Assembly (NCBI RefSeq): GCF_022647665.1
Contig: NZ_CP071872.1
Span: forward strand, 1,798,001 to 1,862,000
Reading direction: 5' to 3'
From: Streptomyces formicae
GTDB taxonomy: Bacteria > Actinomycetota > Actinomycetes > Streptomycetales > Streptomycetaceae
DNA: 64,000 bases
Every line of letters starts with the position of its first letter. The first letter of the stretch is position 1. A model generated the notes under the pieces. That model saw nothing but the letters and a program-made list of their open reading frames with translations. It was not told the origin of the DNA and ran no database searches. Shown piece by piece: positions 1 through 8,665 of the stretch. A program made the position numbers and the translations under genes.

Positions 1-25
1 GCCTGGCGCGCGACACTTTGGGCAC
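1..25 (-). CDS. Possible start of a minus-strand gene leaving the window (partial)
   Basis: Only the first eight codons could lie in the window. On the minus strand a GAGGAGG sequence (positions 41-35) precedes a GTG at 25-23 by nine bases, and the frame stays open to the edge (V/M-P-K-V-S-R-A-R). No function can be assigned. The call rests on the ribosome-binding site and an open frame only. Confidence 0.25.
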
Positions 26-144
26 GGGAGTGCCCCTCCTCGCTGCGGTGTCGGAGTCGTCCGAGTACGTCCAGTACGCGGATGATCCTCCGCCTTGCGA
101 TGGCACACACCGGACCCCGCGCCGGCGCCGCACCGCACCCTCCG

Positions 145-3006
145 CTACGCCACGTACTCCAGGACCGACCTCGCCTCCGCTCGCCGCGACTCCGCCGTGT
201 CGTCCGAGGCGTCCGCGTACGTCGCGAGGACCGACTCCGCGCGCCGGGTCGCGGCCGGGGCGTCGCCCAGGTCGGCTTCCAGCCAGGCGGCGAAGAGCTC
301 TGCCGAGGTGCGCAGGTCCGTGAAGTCCTCGCCCGCCTCGGTGAAGCCGGTGATGGCGCGTTCGATGTGCGGGAGGGCCTCGCGCGGGTCGTCGGCGAGG
401 AGCTCGCCGGTCTGGCGGCGGGTGTCGGCGAGCTCCGCGCGCAACCGGGCGCGGGCCGGGGGCTCGGTGGCCTTCGCGAGCGCCTGCTCGCACTCCCGCT
501 CGGCCGCCGCCATGAAGTCCCGCGCAGCATCCGGCCCCGTCTGTCCCTCGCGGACCGCGATCCACGCCCGTACCCGCAGCGCGCGCACGACCGCGTGGAC
601 GTCGCCCAGGTCGCGCCAGAGGGCGCACGCGCGCTCGTACGCGCGGTCGGCCTCCGTGTTGAGCCCCGCCCGGTACAGCGCCTGGCCGGCGAGGTTGGCG
701 AGCATCGCGTGGTCGTGCTGCTCGGGCCAGCCGCGGGCGATGTCGGCCGCCCTGAGCCAGTGCTCGGCCGCCGCACGCGGCTCCCCGAGCTCGGTCAGGG
801 CGTCGCCCAGCCACCACAGGGTCTGGACGACCATGCCGTCGCCGTGGCCGTCCACGGTGAGATCGGGAAGCACCGCCTCCAGCACGGCCGCCGCCTCCGC
901 CGCCCGGCCCGCCCGCAGCAGCGAACCGCCCAGCTGATGGCGGGCGTACGCGCCGATGCCCGCGCCCTCCCCGGCCTCGTCGGCCCAGTGCGCCGCCTCC
1001 AGGGCGTGCTCCACAGCCTCGTCGAACCGGCCGGAGCCGGCGAGGATTTCGGTGAGCTGGAGGTGCAGCCGCGTGCTGCCGGGAGCCTCCAGATACGTTC
1101 CGCCGTGCTCCAGCGCCGCACGGGCGGCTCGTTCCGCGCTCTCCAGGTCGCCGAGGTGGCGGGCCACGGCGACGAGGCGGGCCTCGGGCTCGGCCGCGTA
1201 CCAGGGCAGCCCGGCCTCGTGGAACAGGGCGGCCGCGGCCCCGTACAGCTCCGCGGCGGCCGCGGCGTCGCCGTCGTGCGCGGCGAGGTCGCCCCGTACG
1301 GACATGGCCTCGGCGACCCGGTCCGCGATGTGCGGGTCCGCGCGGTGGGGACCGGCGAAGTCGAGGAGCTCGGACACGGCCTCCTCCACGGTGCGGGTCT
1401 GCGCGGCCCCGTCCTCGTCGTGCAGCCGGAGCAGATGGATACGGACCCGGCAGAGCAGCGCCCCGGCGGCCTGACGCGTGCTCGCCGCCCCTTCGGCGTG
1501 CAGCGCGAGCGCACGGGCGACGGGCTCCTCGACGGCCGCGACGGCCGCGTCCGGGTCCCCGCCGAGCGCGAGCGCGAACGCCCCGCGGGCCAGCGCGGCC
1601 ACCGCGTTGCCCGGGTCGCCCGCGGCCTCGTACCGCTCGGCGGCCGACCGGAACAGCCGGACGGACTCCGCCGGCTCGTTCGCCGGGGCCATCGCGCGGT
1701 GGTCGTCGATCTCGGCGAGCGCCCGGTCGTCGAGCTCCGCGTCCCCCGCGGCCTCGGCGACCGCATCCCAGGCGCGGATGGCGTCCGGGTGCCGCGCCTC
1801 GGACAGCCGCCGCGCCTCCGCGAGGAGCTCGTCCACGCCCCGGGACGCCGGTGCCTGCGCGGACGCCGGTGCCTTCGGCGGCGCCGCGGGAGCCGGCCGC
1901 ACCGCCCGTATCCCCAGCGGCAGCCGCTCCAGCAGCGGCTGCCGCCCCAGCCGTTCCCGTACGCGCGTGCTGACCGCGTCCGTGCCGTTGCGCCCGTCGA
2001 AGCGCGCGGCGATCGCGAGCGCCTGCTCCCGCGCGTGGGCGGCCAGCGTCCGGGCCGTCCAGGACGTCCCGGCGGGCCCCGGCACGCCCTGCTCGCCGTG
2101 GCCGAGGATGACCAGCCGGTCCATCAGCACGGCCGTGGCGGCGAGATGGCGCATCAGCGAATCGGGGTCGCCGCCGTCCGTGAAGTACGCGGGCCGGTCC
2201 GAGAGGATCTCCAGCGCCCGCGCCTCGTTGCCGGTCAGTGCGCAGAACTCGACGTGCAGGGCGACCCAGCCGCGCATGCTCTCCAACGGGCGCACCATGC
2301 GGTAGCCGCGCAGATGGTGGGCGCGCGCCTCCTCCGCGCGGCCGAGCCGCAGCAGCGGCAGCAGGGAGGCCGCCAGCACGGCATGCGGCTCGTGCGCGCA
2401 TGTGTACTCGCCGTCGAGGACCGGACGCCACAGCTCCAGCGCCCGCTCGTCGTTCCCGAGGCGGGCCTGCCACGCGCCCTGGTCGTGCAGCTCGCAGGCG
2501 TGGCAGTCGGCCATCCGGTCCCGGTCGGCGGCGAGCCACGCCGCATACGCCCGCTCGGCCCGCTCCTGGTCGCCGATGTGCCGGGCGAGGCAGAACTCGC
2601 CTTGGCGCACGGCCCGTTCGGAGTACCCGGCCAGCCGGTAGCGCTGCTCCATCTCGCCGAGCCACTTCTCCATGGAGGCGAGCGGGATGTGCGGCTGGTC
2701 GAGCATGTCCGTGGAGACCCACTTGAAGTACCAGTGCAGCGAGTGGGCCGTCTGCTCGTCGAACTCCCCCGGCTGCTCGTCCCACAGCCGCAGCAGCCGG
2801 GCGAACGGCACGAACAGCTTGTCCCGTTCCGAGCTGTAGTTGTACGCCTGGAGCAGGTGTGACAGGGCCTCGATCAGCAGGGGCGTGTCGCCGGTCCCCT
2901 CGGCTTCGGCGAGCAGCCGCTCCGCCCGGGCGTTGCGCGCGGCGCCTTCCGGCGCCCGGTAGTTGTCGTACAGCGCCTGCCGAATCGCGGCGGTGTCGTG
3001 GCTCAT
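145..3006 (-). CDS. Large TPR-like helical repeat protein, partner of the Hsp90-like gene
   Basis: A 953-residue, Ala/Leu/Glu-rich soluble protein with no signal peptide or membrane segment. It is built of repeated helical pairs that look like tetratricopeptide repeats, for example around ERALELWRPVLDG, AEEARAHHLRGYR and AEAAAVLEAVLPD. An Ala/Pro-rich linker (about residues 360-395) separates two helical arms. The ATG at 3006-3004 was chosen because it overlaps the stop of the Hsp90-like gene in an ATGA arrangement, which indicates translational coupling. TPR arrays usually mediate protein-protein contacts; from the neighbour I infer a role as co-factor or client adaptor of the Hsp90-like ATPase. 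No catalytic motif was seen. Confidence 0.8.
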   Translation of the reverse strand: MSHDTAAIRQALYDNYRAPEGAARNARAERLLAEAEGTGDTPLLIEALSHLLQAYNYSSERDKLFVPFARLLRLWDEQPGEFDEQTAHSLHWYFKWVSTDMLDQPHIPLASMEKWLGEMEQRYRLAGYSERAVRQGEFCLARHIGDQERAERAYAAWLAADRDRMADCHACELHDQGAWQARLGNDERALELWRPVLDGEYTCAHEPHAVLAASLLPLLRLGRAEEARAHHLRGYRMVRPLESMRGWVALHVEFCALTGNEARALEILSDRPAYFTDGGDPDSLMRHLAATAVLMDRLVILGHGEQGVPGPAGTSWTARTLAAHAREQALAIAARFDGRNGTDAVSTRVRERLGRQPLLERLPLGIRAVRPAPAAPPKAPASAQAPASRGVDELLAEARRLSEARHPDAIRAWDAVAEAAGDAELDDRALAEIDDHRAMAPANEPAESVRLFRSAAERYEAAGDPGNAVAALARGAFALALGGDPDAAVAAVEEPVARALALHAEGAASTRQAAGALLCRVRIHLLRLHDEDGAAQTRTVEEAVSELLDFAGPHRADPHIADRVAEAMSVRGDLAAHDGDAAAAAELYGAAAALFHEAGLPWYAAEPEARLVAVARHLGDLESAERAARAALEHGGTYLEAPGSTRLHLQLTEILAGSGRFDEAVEHALEAAHWADEAGEGAGIGAYARHQLGGSLLRAGRAAEAAAVLEAVLPDLTVDGHGDGMVVQTLWWLGDALTELGEPRAAAEHWLRAADIARGWPEQHDHAMLANLAGQALYRAGLNTEADRAYERACALWRDLGDVHAVVRALRVRAWIAVREGQTGPDAARDFMAAAERECEQALAKATEPPARARLRAELADTRRQTGELLADDPREALPHIERAITGFTEAGEDFTDLRTSAELFAAWLEADLGDAPAATRRAESVLATYADASDDTAESRRAEARSVLEYVA

Positions 3007-4841
3007 CGGCCGCCTCCCTTGGGGTCCGTCTCGCTGTGGGTGGCCCATTCGAGCAGGCCGATGAAGGCGCGGTTGAGCAGCGCCGAGTCGGCCGGGCGCA
3101 GCGGGCGCTGCGCCATGAGCAGGGCCTGCCCGTAGAGCGACTCGACGGCCGTGCCCGTGAGCTCCGGGTCGTCGAGGGAACTGATCCTGCGGATCAGCGG
3201 GCTGAGGTGGTTGAGGACGAGGCGGGCGCGCGGCGCGCTGCCGCGCAGCGAGCCGAGGATGCCTGCCCACAGGTCGTCCGCCTGCTCCTCGGCCTCCGCG
3301 CGGGCCTGCTCATGGCGGGCCGCCCGGTCGTCGAGGTGCAGTGCGGGCACGGTCAGGGGTTGGAAGGAACGCAGGGACACGTCGCAGCCGAGCGGATCCA
3401 GCGTGGCACGCGCCACTGACAGGAAGCCCGCGAGCGCGAGCTCCTGGGCCGGGTCGACCATGTCGAGATGCGCGGTGACGGTGTCCGCGTCGAGCTCGGC
3501 GACCACCGTCCCGGGGCGGACCGAGGGGAGCGCCTCGACGAGTTCGGAGTCGTACGTGTAGCCGCCGTTGACGACGCCGATGCCCTGGGCGGAGGCGATC
3601 GGGGCGACCTGCCGGTACTCCTCGACGGTGCGGGTGAAGTGGACGACCGGGTGGCGCTGGGCGAACTCCTCCAGGGAGAGCCTGCCGTCGGTCGTCTCGA
3701 ACGGCAGCCAGGGCAGCATCGTGCGTAGCATGTCGCCGTCGTGCCGGGCCAGCGACTTCACGCCCAGGTGGTGCACGGACAGGAAGCGCGCGAGCCGTTC
3801 GGGGTCGCCCGCCGCGAGCCCGGTCAGCCAGTCGCGGATCCGCCCGCCGAGCGCGTCCCGCACGCCCGCCAGGGCCTCGTCCGCGTACAGCGACTCGCGC
3901 GACGCGGTCGGCCGCAGGCTGTCCGTGTCCAGGACGCAGCGCACGAAGAAGGCCCAGTCGGGCAGGAGTTCGTCGGCACGGTCGGTGAGCAGCATCCCCT
4001 TGAGGTGCACCCGGTGGCCCGCGCGCTGGGCGGGACTCACTGCCGAAGGCAGTACGTACGCGACGCCGCGGACACCCGCCGCCGGCAGGTCCAGCTCGAT
4101 CGAGTCGAGCGGGGTGAATCCGAACAGCTCGTGGCAGTGGCCCGCGAGGGCGACGCGCCGCGCCGCCGGGCTCGGGTACGAGCGGTCCCACGGCGCAGGC
4201 AGACCGGTGACCGCCTCATCGCCCACGCGTACGTCGTACGGCAGCAGCGACCCGAAGTCCCGTGCGAGCGCCAGGACCCGGTCCTCGGCGAGCCATTCGC
4301 CGCTGCCGGGGCGTGCGGTGAGGTACACGGTCGTACCCGGTTCGCCGCGGGCGCTGTCCGGGAGGGTGCGCACCGTGTACGAACCGTCGTCGCGGGCGGC
4401 CCACTCGACCGGCGGCGCGTCCTGCGCCCGCGCGGAGCGGCTGACCACCCGGATCTCCGCCGCGACGACGAAGCAGGCGAGCAGCCCGATCCCGAACTGG
4501 CCCAGGAACTCGGCCCGCGCCGACTCCAGGTCGCCGTCGCGCTTGGAGCTGCGGCCGATGGTGGCGAGCAGACTGTGCACGTCCGACTCGGTCAGCCCGA
4601 TGCCACTGTCCTCGACGCGCAGCCGGCCGTCCTCGGCGTACAGCCGCACGCGGGCGGGCGCGTCCGGATCGACGGCACGGCGCGCGGTGATGGCGTCCAC
4701 GGAGTTCTGCAGCAGCTCGCGCAGATAGACCTTGGGACTGGAGTAGAGGTGATGGGAGAGGAGATCGACCAGGCCGCGCAGATCGACCTGGAACGTGTGC
4801 GGTGCGGATGGCGTGGAATGCGGTGTGGTCTCAGCAGTCAT
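3003..4841 (-). CDS. Hsp90-family (HtpG-like) ATPase/chaperone
   Basis: A 612-residue cytoplasmic protein with the GHKL ATPase fold of Hsp90. The N-box reads ELLQNSVDAIT, followed by VEDSGIGL and GQFGIGLLACF, which bind Mg-ATP in this family. The middle domain carries HLKGMLL and RPTASRESL, matching the Hsp90 segment with the catalytic-loop arginine. Start at ATG 4841 (MTAETTPHS); a longer open frame upstream has no family similarity. It is a little shorter than HtpG (about 625-640) and lacks the eukaryotic MEEVD tail, yet it is followed by a TPR gene with a 4-base overlap. It is probably a specialised Hsp90 paralogue rather than the general stress chaperone. It is divergent to recG. Confidence 0.88.
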   Translation of the reverse strand: MTAETTPHSTPSAPHTFQVDLRGLVDLLSHHLYSSPKVYLRELLQNSVDAITARRAVDPDAPARVRLYAEDGRLRVEDSGIGLTESDVHSLLATIGRSSKRDGDLESARAEFLGQFGIGLLACFVVAAEIRVVSRSARAQDAPPVEWAARDDGSYTVRTLPDSARGEPGTTVYLTARPGSGEWLAEDRVLALARDFGSLLPYDVRVGDEAVTGLPAPWDRSYPSPAARRVALAGHCHELFGFTPLDSIELDLPAAGVRGVAYVLPSAVSPAQRAGHRVHLKGMLLTDRADELLPDWAFFVRCVLDTDSLRPTASRESLYADEALAGVRDALGGRIRDWLTGLAAGDPERLARFLSVHHLGVKSLARHDGDMLRTMLPWLPFETTDGRLSLEEFAQRHPVVHFTRTVEEYRQVAPIASAQGIGVVNGGYTYDSELVEALPSVRPGTVVAELDADTVTAHLDMVDPAQELALAGFLSVARATLDPLGCDVSLRSFQPLTVPALHLDDRAARHEQARAEAEEQADDLWAGILGSLRGSAPRARLVLNHLSPLIRRISSLDDPELTGTAVESLYGQALLMAQRPLRPADSALLNRAFIGLLEWATHSETDPKGGGR

Positions 4842-5036
4842 CGTCGCTGCGCCGGTGGGGGGCCGAGCGGCGGCGCGGGTCGGGCGATCCCGTCGCACGG
4901 TGATCGCGGTGTGGCAGTGCCGGGGGCGGGGGAGACCGCGCCATCCTAGGGCGCACGGCACCGGCGTGACCAGCGGGTATCGGGCGGTGCGCGACGCCTG
5001 TCGGTGCCGTGGTGTGGAATGGATCGCGTGTCCGCA

Positions 5037-5301
5037 CTGGATGAACCGCTCACGAAGACCCTCGGCCCGGCCACCGCGAAGGTGATGGCCGAGCACCTCG
5101 ACCTGCGCACCGTCGGCGATCTGCTCCACCACGCTGCGTTTTTCCGGGGGGCGACCCCCGGACCCCCGGCAGGGCGCGCGTCGGGGCGGGGCGGGAGGCA
5201 TCGTGCTGGATGAACCGCTCACGAAGACCCTCGGCTCCGCCACCGCGAAGGTGATGGCCGAGCACCTCGACCTGCGCACCGTCGGCGATCTGCTCCACCA
5301 C
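5037..5301 (+). repeat. 96-bp direct duplication of the recG 5' coding end
   Basis: Positions 5037-5132 and 5206-5301 are two copies of the same 96 bases with two mismatches, offset by 169 bp. Both encode LDEPLTKTLGxATAKVMAEH and onward to LLHH. The upstream copy runs into a 73-bp spacer holding a G/C hairpin and then stops in frame. The downstream copy continues as full-length recG. This looks like a duplication scar at the boundary with the Hsp90/TPR operon. Confidence 0.93.
5143..5162. terminator. G/C hairpin between the two recG copies
   Basis: TCCGGGGG and CCCCCGGA form a perfect 8-bp stem around a GCGA loop. No T-tract follows, so termination is possible but not certain. It resembles short palindromes scattered between Streptomyces genes, and it would prevent useful expression of the upstream partial recG copy. 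Confidence 0.45.
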
Positions 5302-7380
5302 TACCCCCGGCGGTACGAGGAGCGGGGCCAGCTGACACGGCTCGCCGAGCTGCCGCTCGACGAGCACGTCACGGTCGTCGCCCAGGTCGCGGACGCGCGC
5401 GTGCACACGTTCAACGCCGGGCGCGGCCAGCGGCTGGAGATCACCATCACCGACGGCAGCGGACGGCTCCAGCTGGTCTTCTTCGGCCGCGGCATCCACA
5501 AGCCGCACAAGGACCTGCTGCCCGGCAGCCGCGCGATGTTCGCCGGCAAGGTGTCCATGTTCAACCGCAAACTCCAGCTCGCCCACCCCACGTACGAGCG
5601 GCTGGACGCGGAGAGCGGCGACGGCGCGGTCAGCGCCTTCGCCGGGAAGCTCATCCCGATCTACCCGGCCTGCAAAGGGCTGGAGTCCTGGAAGATCGCC
5701 AAGGCCGTCGATGCGGTCCTCCCGCAGGCCGGGGCGGCCGCCGACCCGCTGCCGCCCGCGCTGCGCGAAGGCCGGGGGTTCGTCTCCCTCCCCGAGGCGC
5801 TGCTCAAGATCCACCGGCCGGCCACGAAGGCGGACATCGAGGACGCCCGGGAGCGCCTCAAGTGGGACGAGGCGTTCGTCCTCCAAGTCGCCCTCGCCCG
5901 GCGGCGTTACGCGGACACCCAGCTTCCGGCCATGGCCCGCAGGCCCGTGCCGGACGGACTGCTCGACGCCTTCGACGCCAGGCTGCCGTTCACCCTCACC
6001 GAGGGCCAGCAGAAGGTCTCGGCGGAGATCTTCGCCGACCTCGCCACCGAACACCCCATGCACCGCCTGCTCCAGGGCGAGGTCGGCAGCGGTAAGACCA
6101 TGGTCGCGCTGCGCGCCATGCTCGCCGTCGTCGACGCGGGCGGCCAGGCCGCGATGCTCGCGCCCACCGAGGTCCTGGCCCAGCAGCACCACCGCTCGGT
6201 CGTCGAGATGATGGGCGAGCTCGCCGAGGGCGGCATGCTCGGCGGCGCCGAGCACGGGACCAAGGTCGTGCTGCTCACCGGTTCCATGGGCGCCGCCGGC
6301 CGGCGCCAGGCCCTGCTCGATCTCGTCACCGGCGAGGCCGGGATCGTCATCGGCACCCACGCGCTGATCGAGGACAAGGTGCAGTTCCACGACCTGGGCC
6401 TGGTCGTGGTCGACGAGCAGCACCGCTTCGGCGTGGAGCAGCGGGACGCGCTGCGCGGCAAGGGCAAGCAGCCGCCGCATCTGCTGGTCATGACCGCCAC
6501 CCCCATTCCCCGCACGGTCGCGATGACGGTCTTCGGCGATCTGGAGACCTCCGTGCTGGACCAGCTCCCCGCCGGGCGCTCGCCGATCGCCACCCATGTC
6601 GTCCCGGCCGCCGACAAGCCGCACTTCCTGGCGCGGGCCTGGGAGCGGGTGCGCGAGGAGGTCGAGAGCGGGCACCAGGCGTACGTGGTGTGCCCCCGGA
6701 TCGGCGACTCCGCCGACGAGCAGGACGAGCCCAGGAAGAAGTCGGCGGAGGACGAGGCCGAGAAGCGGCCGCCGCTCGCCGTCCTGGACGTCGCCGGGCA
6801 GCTGACGGCAGGGCCCCTGGAGGGCCTGCGGGTGGAGGTGCTGCACGGCCGCATGCCGCCCGACGACAAGGACGACGTGATGCGCCGCTTCGCCGCCGGC
6901 GAGGTGGACGTGCTGGTGGCCACCACGGTCATCGAGGTCGGGGTGAACGTGCCGAACGCGACCGCGATGGTGATCATGGACGCCGACCGCTTCGGCGTCT
7001 CCCAGCTGCACCAGCTCCGCGGCCGCGTCGGCCGTGGCTCGGCCCCGGGCCTGTGTCTGCTGGTCACCGAGATGCCCGAGGCGAGCCCCGCCCGGTCCCG
7101 GCTCGGCGCGGTCGCCGCCACGCTCGACGGCTTCGAGCTGTCCCGGATCGACCTGGAGCAGCGCCGGGAGGGCGATGTGCTGGGTCAGGCCCAGTCCGGC
7201 GTCCGCTCCTCGCTGCGGGTCCTCGCCGTCATCGAGGACGAGGAGGTCATCGCGGCGGCCCGCGAGGAGGCGGTGGCGGTCGTCACGGCCGATCCGGAGC
7301 TGGAGGCTCTGCCGGAGCTGCGCACCGCGCTCGACGCACTGCTGGACAAGGACCGCGAGCAGTACCTGGACAAGGGCTGA
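5203..7380 (+). CDS. recG: ATP-dependent DNA helicase RecG
   Basis: A 725-residue superfamily 2 helicase that remodels stalled forks and branch-migrates Holliday junctions. The N-terminal wedge/OB region (VVAQVADARVHTF, ITDGSGRLQLVFFG) precedes two motor domains. Walker A GEVGSGKT lies near residue 292, the DEQH box (VVDEQHRFG) near 402, then MTATPIPRT and the helicase C motif QLRGRVGRG. GTG 5203 is preceded by GGGAGG. It sits in the second copy of a duplicated 5' end; a start in the first copy (5019) would terminate after about 65 codons. The duplication leaves an intact helicase but a rebuilt translation start. rsmD follows after 89 bp. Confidence 0.93.
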   Translation: MLDEPLTKTLGSATAKVMAEHLDLRTVGDLLHHYPRRYEERGQLTRLAELPLDEHVTVVAQVADARVHTFNAGRGQRLEITITDGSGRLQLVFFGRGIHKPHKDLLPGSRAMFAGKVSMFNRKLQLAHPTYERLDAESGDGAVSAFAGKLIPIYPACKGLESWKIAKAVDAVLPQAGAAADPLPPALREGRGFVSLPEALLKIHRPATKADIEDARERLKWDEAFVLQVALARRRYADTQLPAMARRPVPDGLLDAFDARLPFTLTEGQQKVSAEIFADLATEHPMHRLLQGEVGSGKTMVALRAMLAVVDAGGQAAMLAPTEVLAQQHHRSVVEMMGELAEGGMLGGAEHGTKVVLLTGSMGAAGRRQALLDLVTGEAGIVIGTHALIEDKVQFHDLGLVVVDEQHRFGVEQRDALRGKGKQPPHLLVMTATPIPRTVAMTVFGDLETSVLDQLPAGRSPIATHVVPAADKPHFLARAWERVREEVESGHQAYVVCPRIGDSADEQDEPRKKSAEDEAEKRPPLAVLDVAGQLTAGPLEGLRVEVLHGRMPPDDKDDVMRRFAAGEVDVLVATTVIEVGVNVPNATAMVIMDADRFGVSQLHQLRGRVGRGSAPGLCLLVTEMPEASPARSRLGAVAATLDGFELSRIDLEQRREGDVLGQAQSGVRSSLRVLAVIEDEEVIAAAREEAVAVVTADPELEALPELRTALDALLDKDREQYLDKG

Positions 7381-7469
7381 GATCCCCCCCCGGCATCCGG
7401 AGCCCATATCGTGGAGGTGACCGAATCGGTCCGAAGTGCATGTCTCCGTGAAGGACTCGAAGGACTCAG

Positions 7470-8054
7470 ATGACCCGCGTGATCGCCGGTGCGGCCGGCG
7501 GACGTCGCCTGGCCGTGCCGCCGGGCAACGGCACCCGCCCCACCTCCGACCGGGCACGCGAGGGCCTCTTCTCCACCTGGGAGTCCCTGCTCGGCACCCT
7601 CCAGGGCCTCCGCGTCGCCGATCTGTACGCGGGCTCGGGCGCCGTCGGACTGGAGGCGCTGTCACGCGGCGCGTCCCACGCGCTGCTCGTCGAGGCCGAC
7701 AACCGCGCCGCCCGCACGGTCCGCGAGAACGTACGGACGCTGGCCCTGCCCGGCGCCGAGGTCCGCACCGGCCGCGCCGAGCAGATCGTCCAGGGACCGC
7801 CGCCCACGGCCCCGTACGACATCGTGTTCCTCGACCCGCCGTACGCGGTCACGGACGACGATCTTCGGGAGATTCTCCTCACACTCCGCACGCGGGGCTG
7901 GCTCGCCGAGCACGCTCTCGTCACCGTGGAGCGCAGCACCAGAGGCGGTGAGTTCGGCTGGCCGGAGGGGATCGAGCCACTGCGGGCCCGTCGCTACGGC
8001 GAGGGCACGCTTTGGTACGGTCGCGCCGCCTCTACGTGCGAAGACGCACCATGA
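7470..8054 (+). CDS. rsmD: 16S rRNA (guanine(966)-N2)-methyltransferase RsmD
   Basis: A 194-residue Rossmann-fold SAM-dependent methyltransferase that modifies G966 of 16S rRNA during 30S assembly. The opening MTRVIAGAAGGRRL matches the RsmD start. VADLYAGSGAVGLEALSRGA is the SAM motif I and VFLDPPYA supplies the DPPY catalytic motif near residue 130. AAGGACTC occurs twice just before the ATG and may act as the ribosome-binding site. Its stop overlaps an ATG (8051) in frame with coaD, the usual rsmD-coaD pairing. Confidence 0.93.
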   Translation: MTRVIAGAAGGRRLAVPPGNGTRPTSDRAREGLFSTWESLLGTLQGLRVADLYAGSGAVGLEALSRGASHALLVEADNRAARTVRENVRTLALPGAEVRTGRAEQIVQGPPPTAPYDIVFLDPPYAVTDDDLREILLTLRTRGWLAEHALVTVERSTRGGEFGWPEGIEPLRARRYGEGTLWYGRAASTCEDAP

Positions 8055-8080
8055 CCGGACCGGAGAGCGAGGGACTTCAG

Positions 8081-8560
8081 TTGCGCCGCGCCGTCTGTCC
8101 GGGGTCGTTCGACCCCATCACCAATGGACACCTCGACATCATCGCCCGCGCCTCCAAGCTGTACGACGTCGTGCACGTCGTGGTGATGATCAACCAGGCC
8201 AAGCAGGGTCTGTTCACCGTCGACGAGCGGATCGAGCTGATCCGCGAGGTCACCGCCGAGTACGGAAACGTCGAGGTGGAGGCGTATCACGGGCTGCTCG
8301 TCGACTACTGCAAGGAGCGGGACATCCCCGCCATCGTCAAGGGCCTGCGCGCCGTGAGCGACTTCGACTACGAGCTCCAGATGGCCCAGATGAACAACGG
8401 CCTGTCCGGCGTCGAGACGCTGTTCGTGCCCACCAGCCCGACCTACAGCTTCCTGTCGTCCTCCCTGGTCAAGGAGGTCGCGGCCTGGGGCGGTGACGTC
8501 TCGCACCTGGTGCCCCCGGTGGTCCTCGCGGCGCTGACGGAGCGCCTCCCCAAGAAGTGA
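8081..8560 (+). CDS. coaD: Phosphopantetheine adenylyltransferase CoaD
   Basis: Adds AMP to 4'-phosphopantetheine to give dephospho-CoA, the penultimate step of CoA synthesis. The 159-residue product begins LRRAVCPGSFDPITNGH, with the nucleotidyltransferase GSFDPxTxGH motif, and contains KGLRAVSDFDYE and the C-terminal SYSFLSSS-like segment (TYSFLSSSLVKEVA). I prefer TTG 8081 because it gives the family length and has GAGGGA upstream. ATG 8051, overlapping the rsmD stop as ATGA, would add ten residues and is the alternative. Confidence 0.9.
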   Translation: MRRAVCPGSFDPITNGHLDIIARASKLYDVVHVVVMINQAKQGLFTVDERIELIREVTAEYGNVEVEAYHGLLVDYCKERDIPAIVKGLRAVSDFDYELQMAQMNNGLSGVETLFVPTSPTYSFLSSSLVKEVAAWGGDVSHLVPPVVLAALTERLPKK

Positions 8561-8582
8561 CGCCGCGGCCGTTGCCGGCGTC
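8559..8582 (+). terminator. Hairpin after coaD
   Basis: GACGCCG pairs with CGGCGTC around a 10-base loop, beginning inside the coaD stop codon. No T-run follows, as is common in actinobacteria. Confidence 0.45.
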
Positions 8583-8607
8583 CCTGTCCTGACTGACCGT
8601 CACCCGG

Positions 8608-8637
8608 TGTCGGACGGCCGCCGACTGGCCGTACAGT
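8608..8637 (+). promoter_or_regulatory. Candidate promoter of the DivIVA-like gene
   Basis: TGTCGG (8608-8613) and TACAGT (8632-8637) are separated by 18 bp and lie just before the coding region. The match to the Streptomyces housekeeping consensus is moderate. Confidence 0.35.
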
Positions 8638-8665
8638 CGTCCCGTCCGTCTCCATATCGGCCGTA

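Noticed and set aside
82..2862. Long plus-strand open frame (926 codons) opposite the TPR gene
   Set aside because: Its translation is Arg/Gly/Pro/Val-rich shadow sequence without family features; the minus-strand frame has clear helical repeats and is coupled to the Hsp90-like gene.
5050..7665. Minus-strand open frame of 871 codons over recG
   Set aside because: Antisense shadow of a clearly recognisable RecG helicase.
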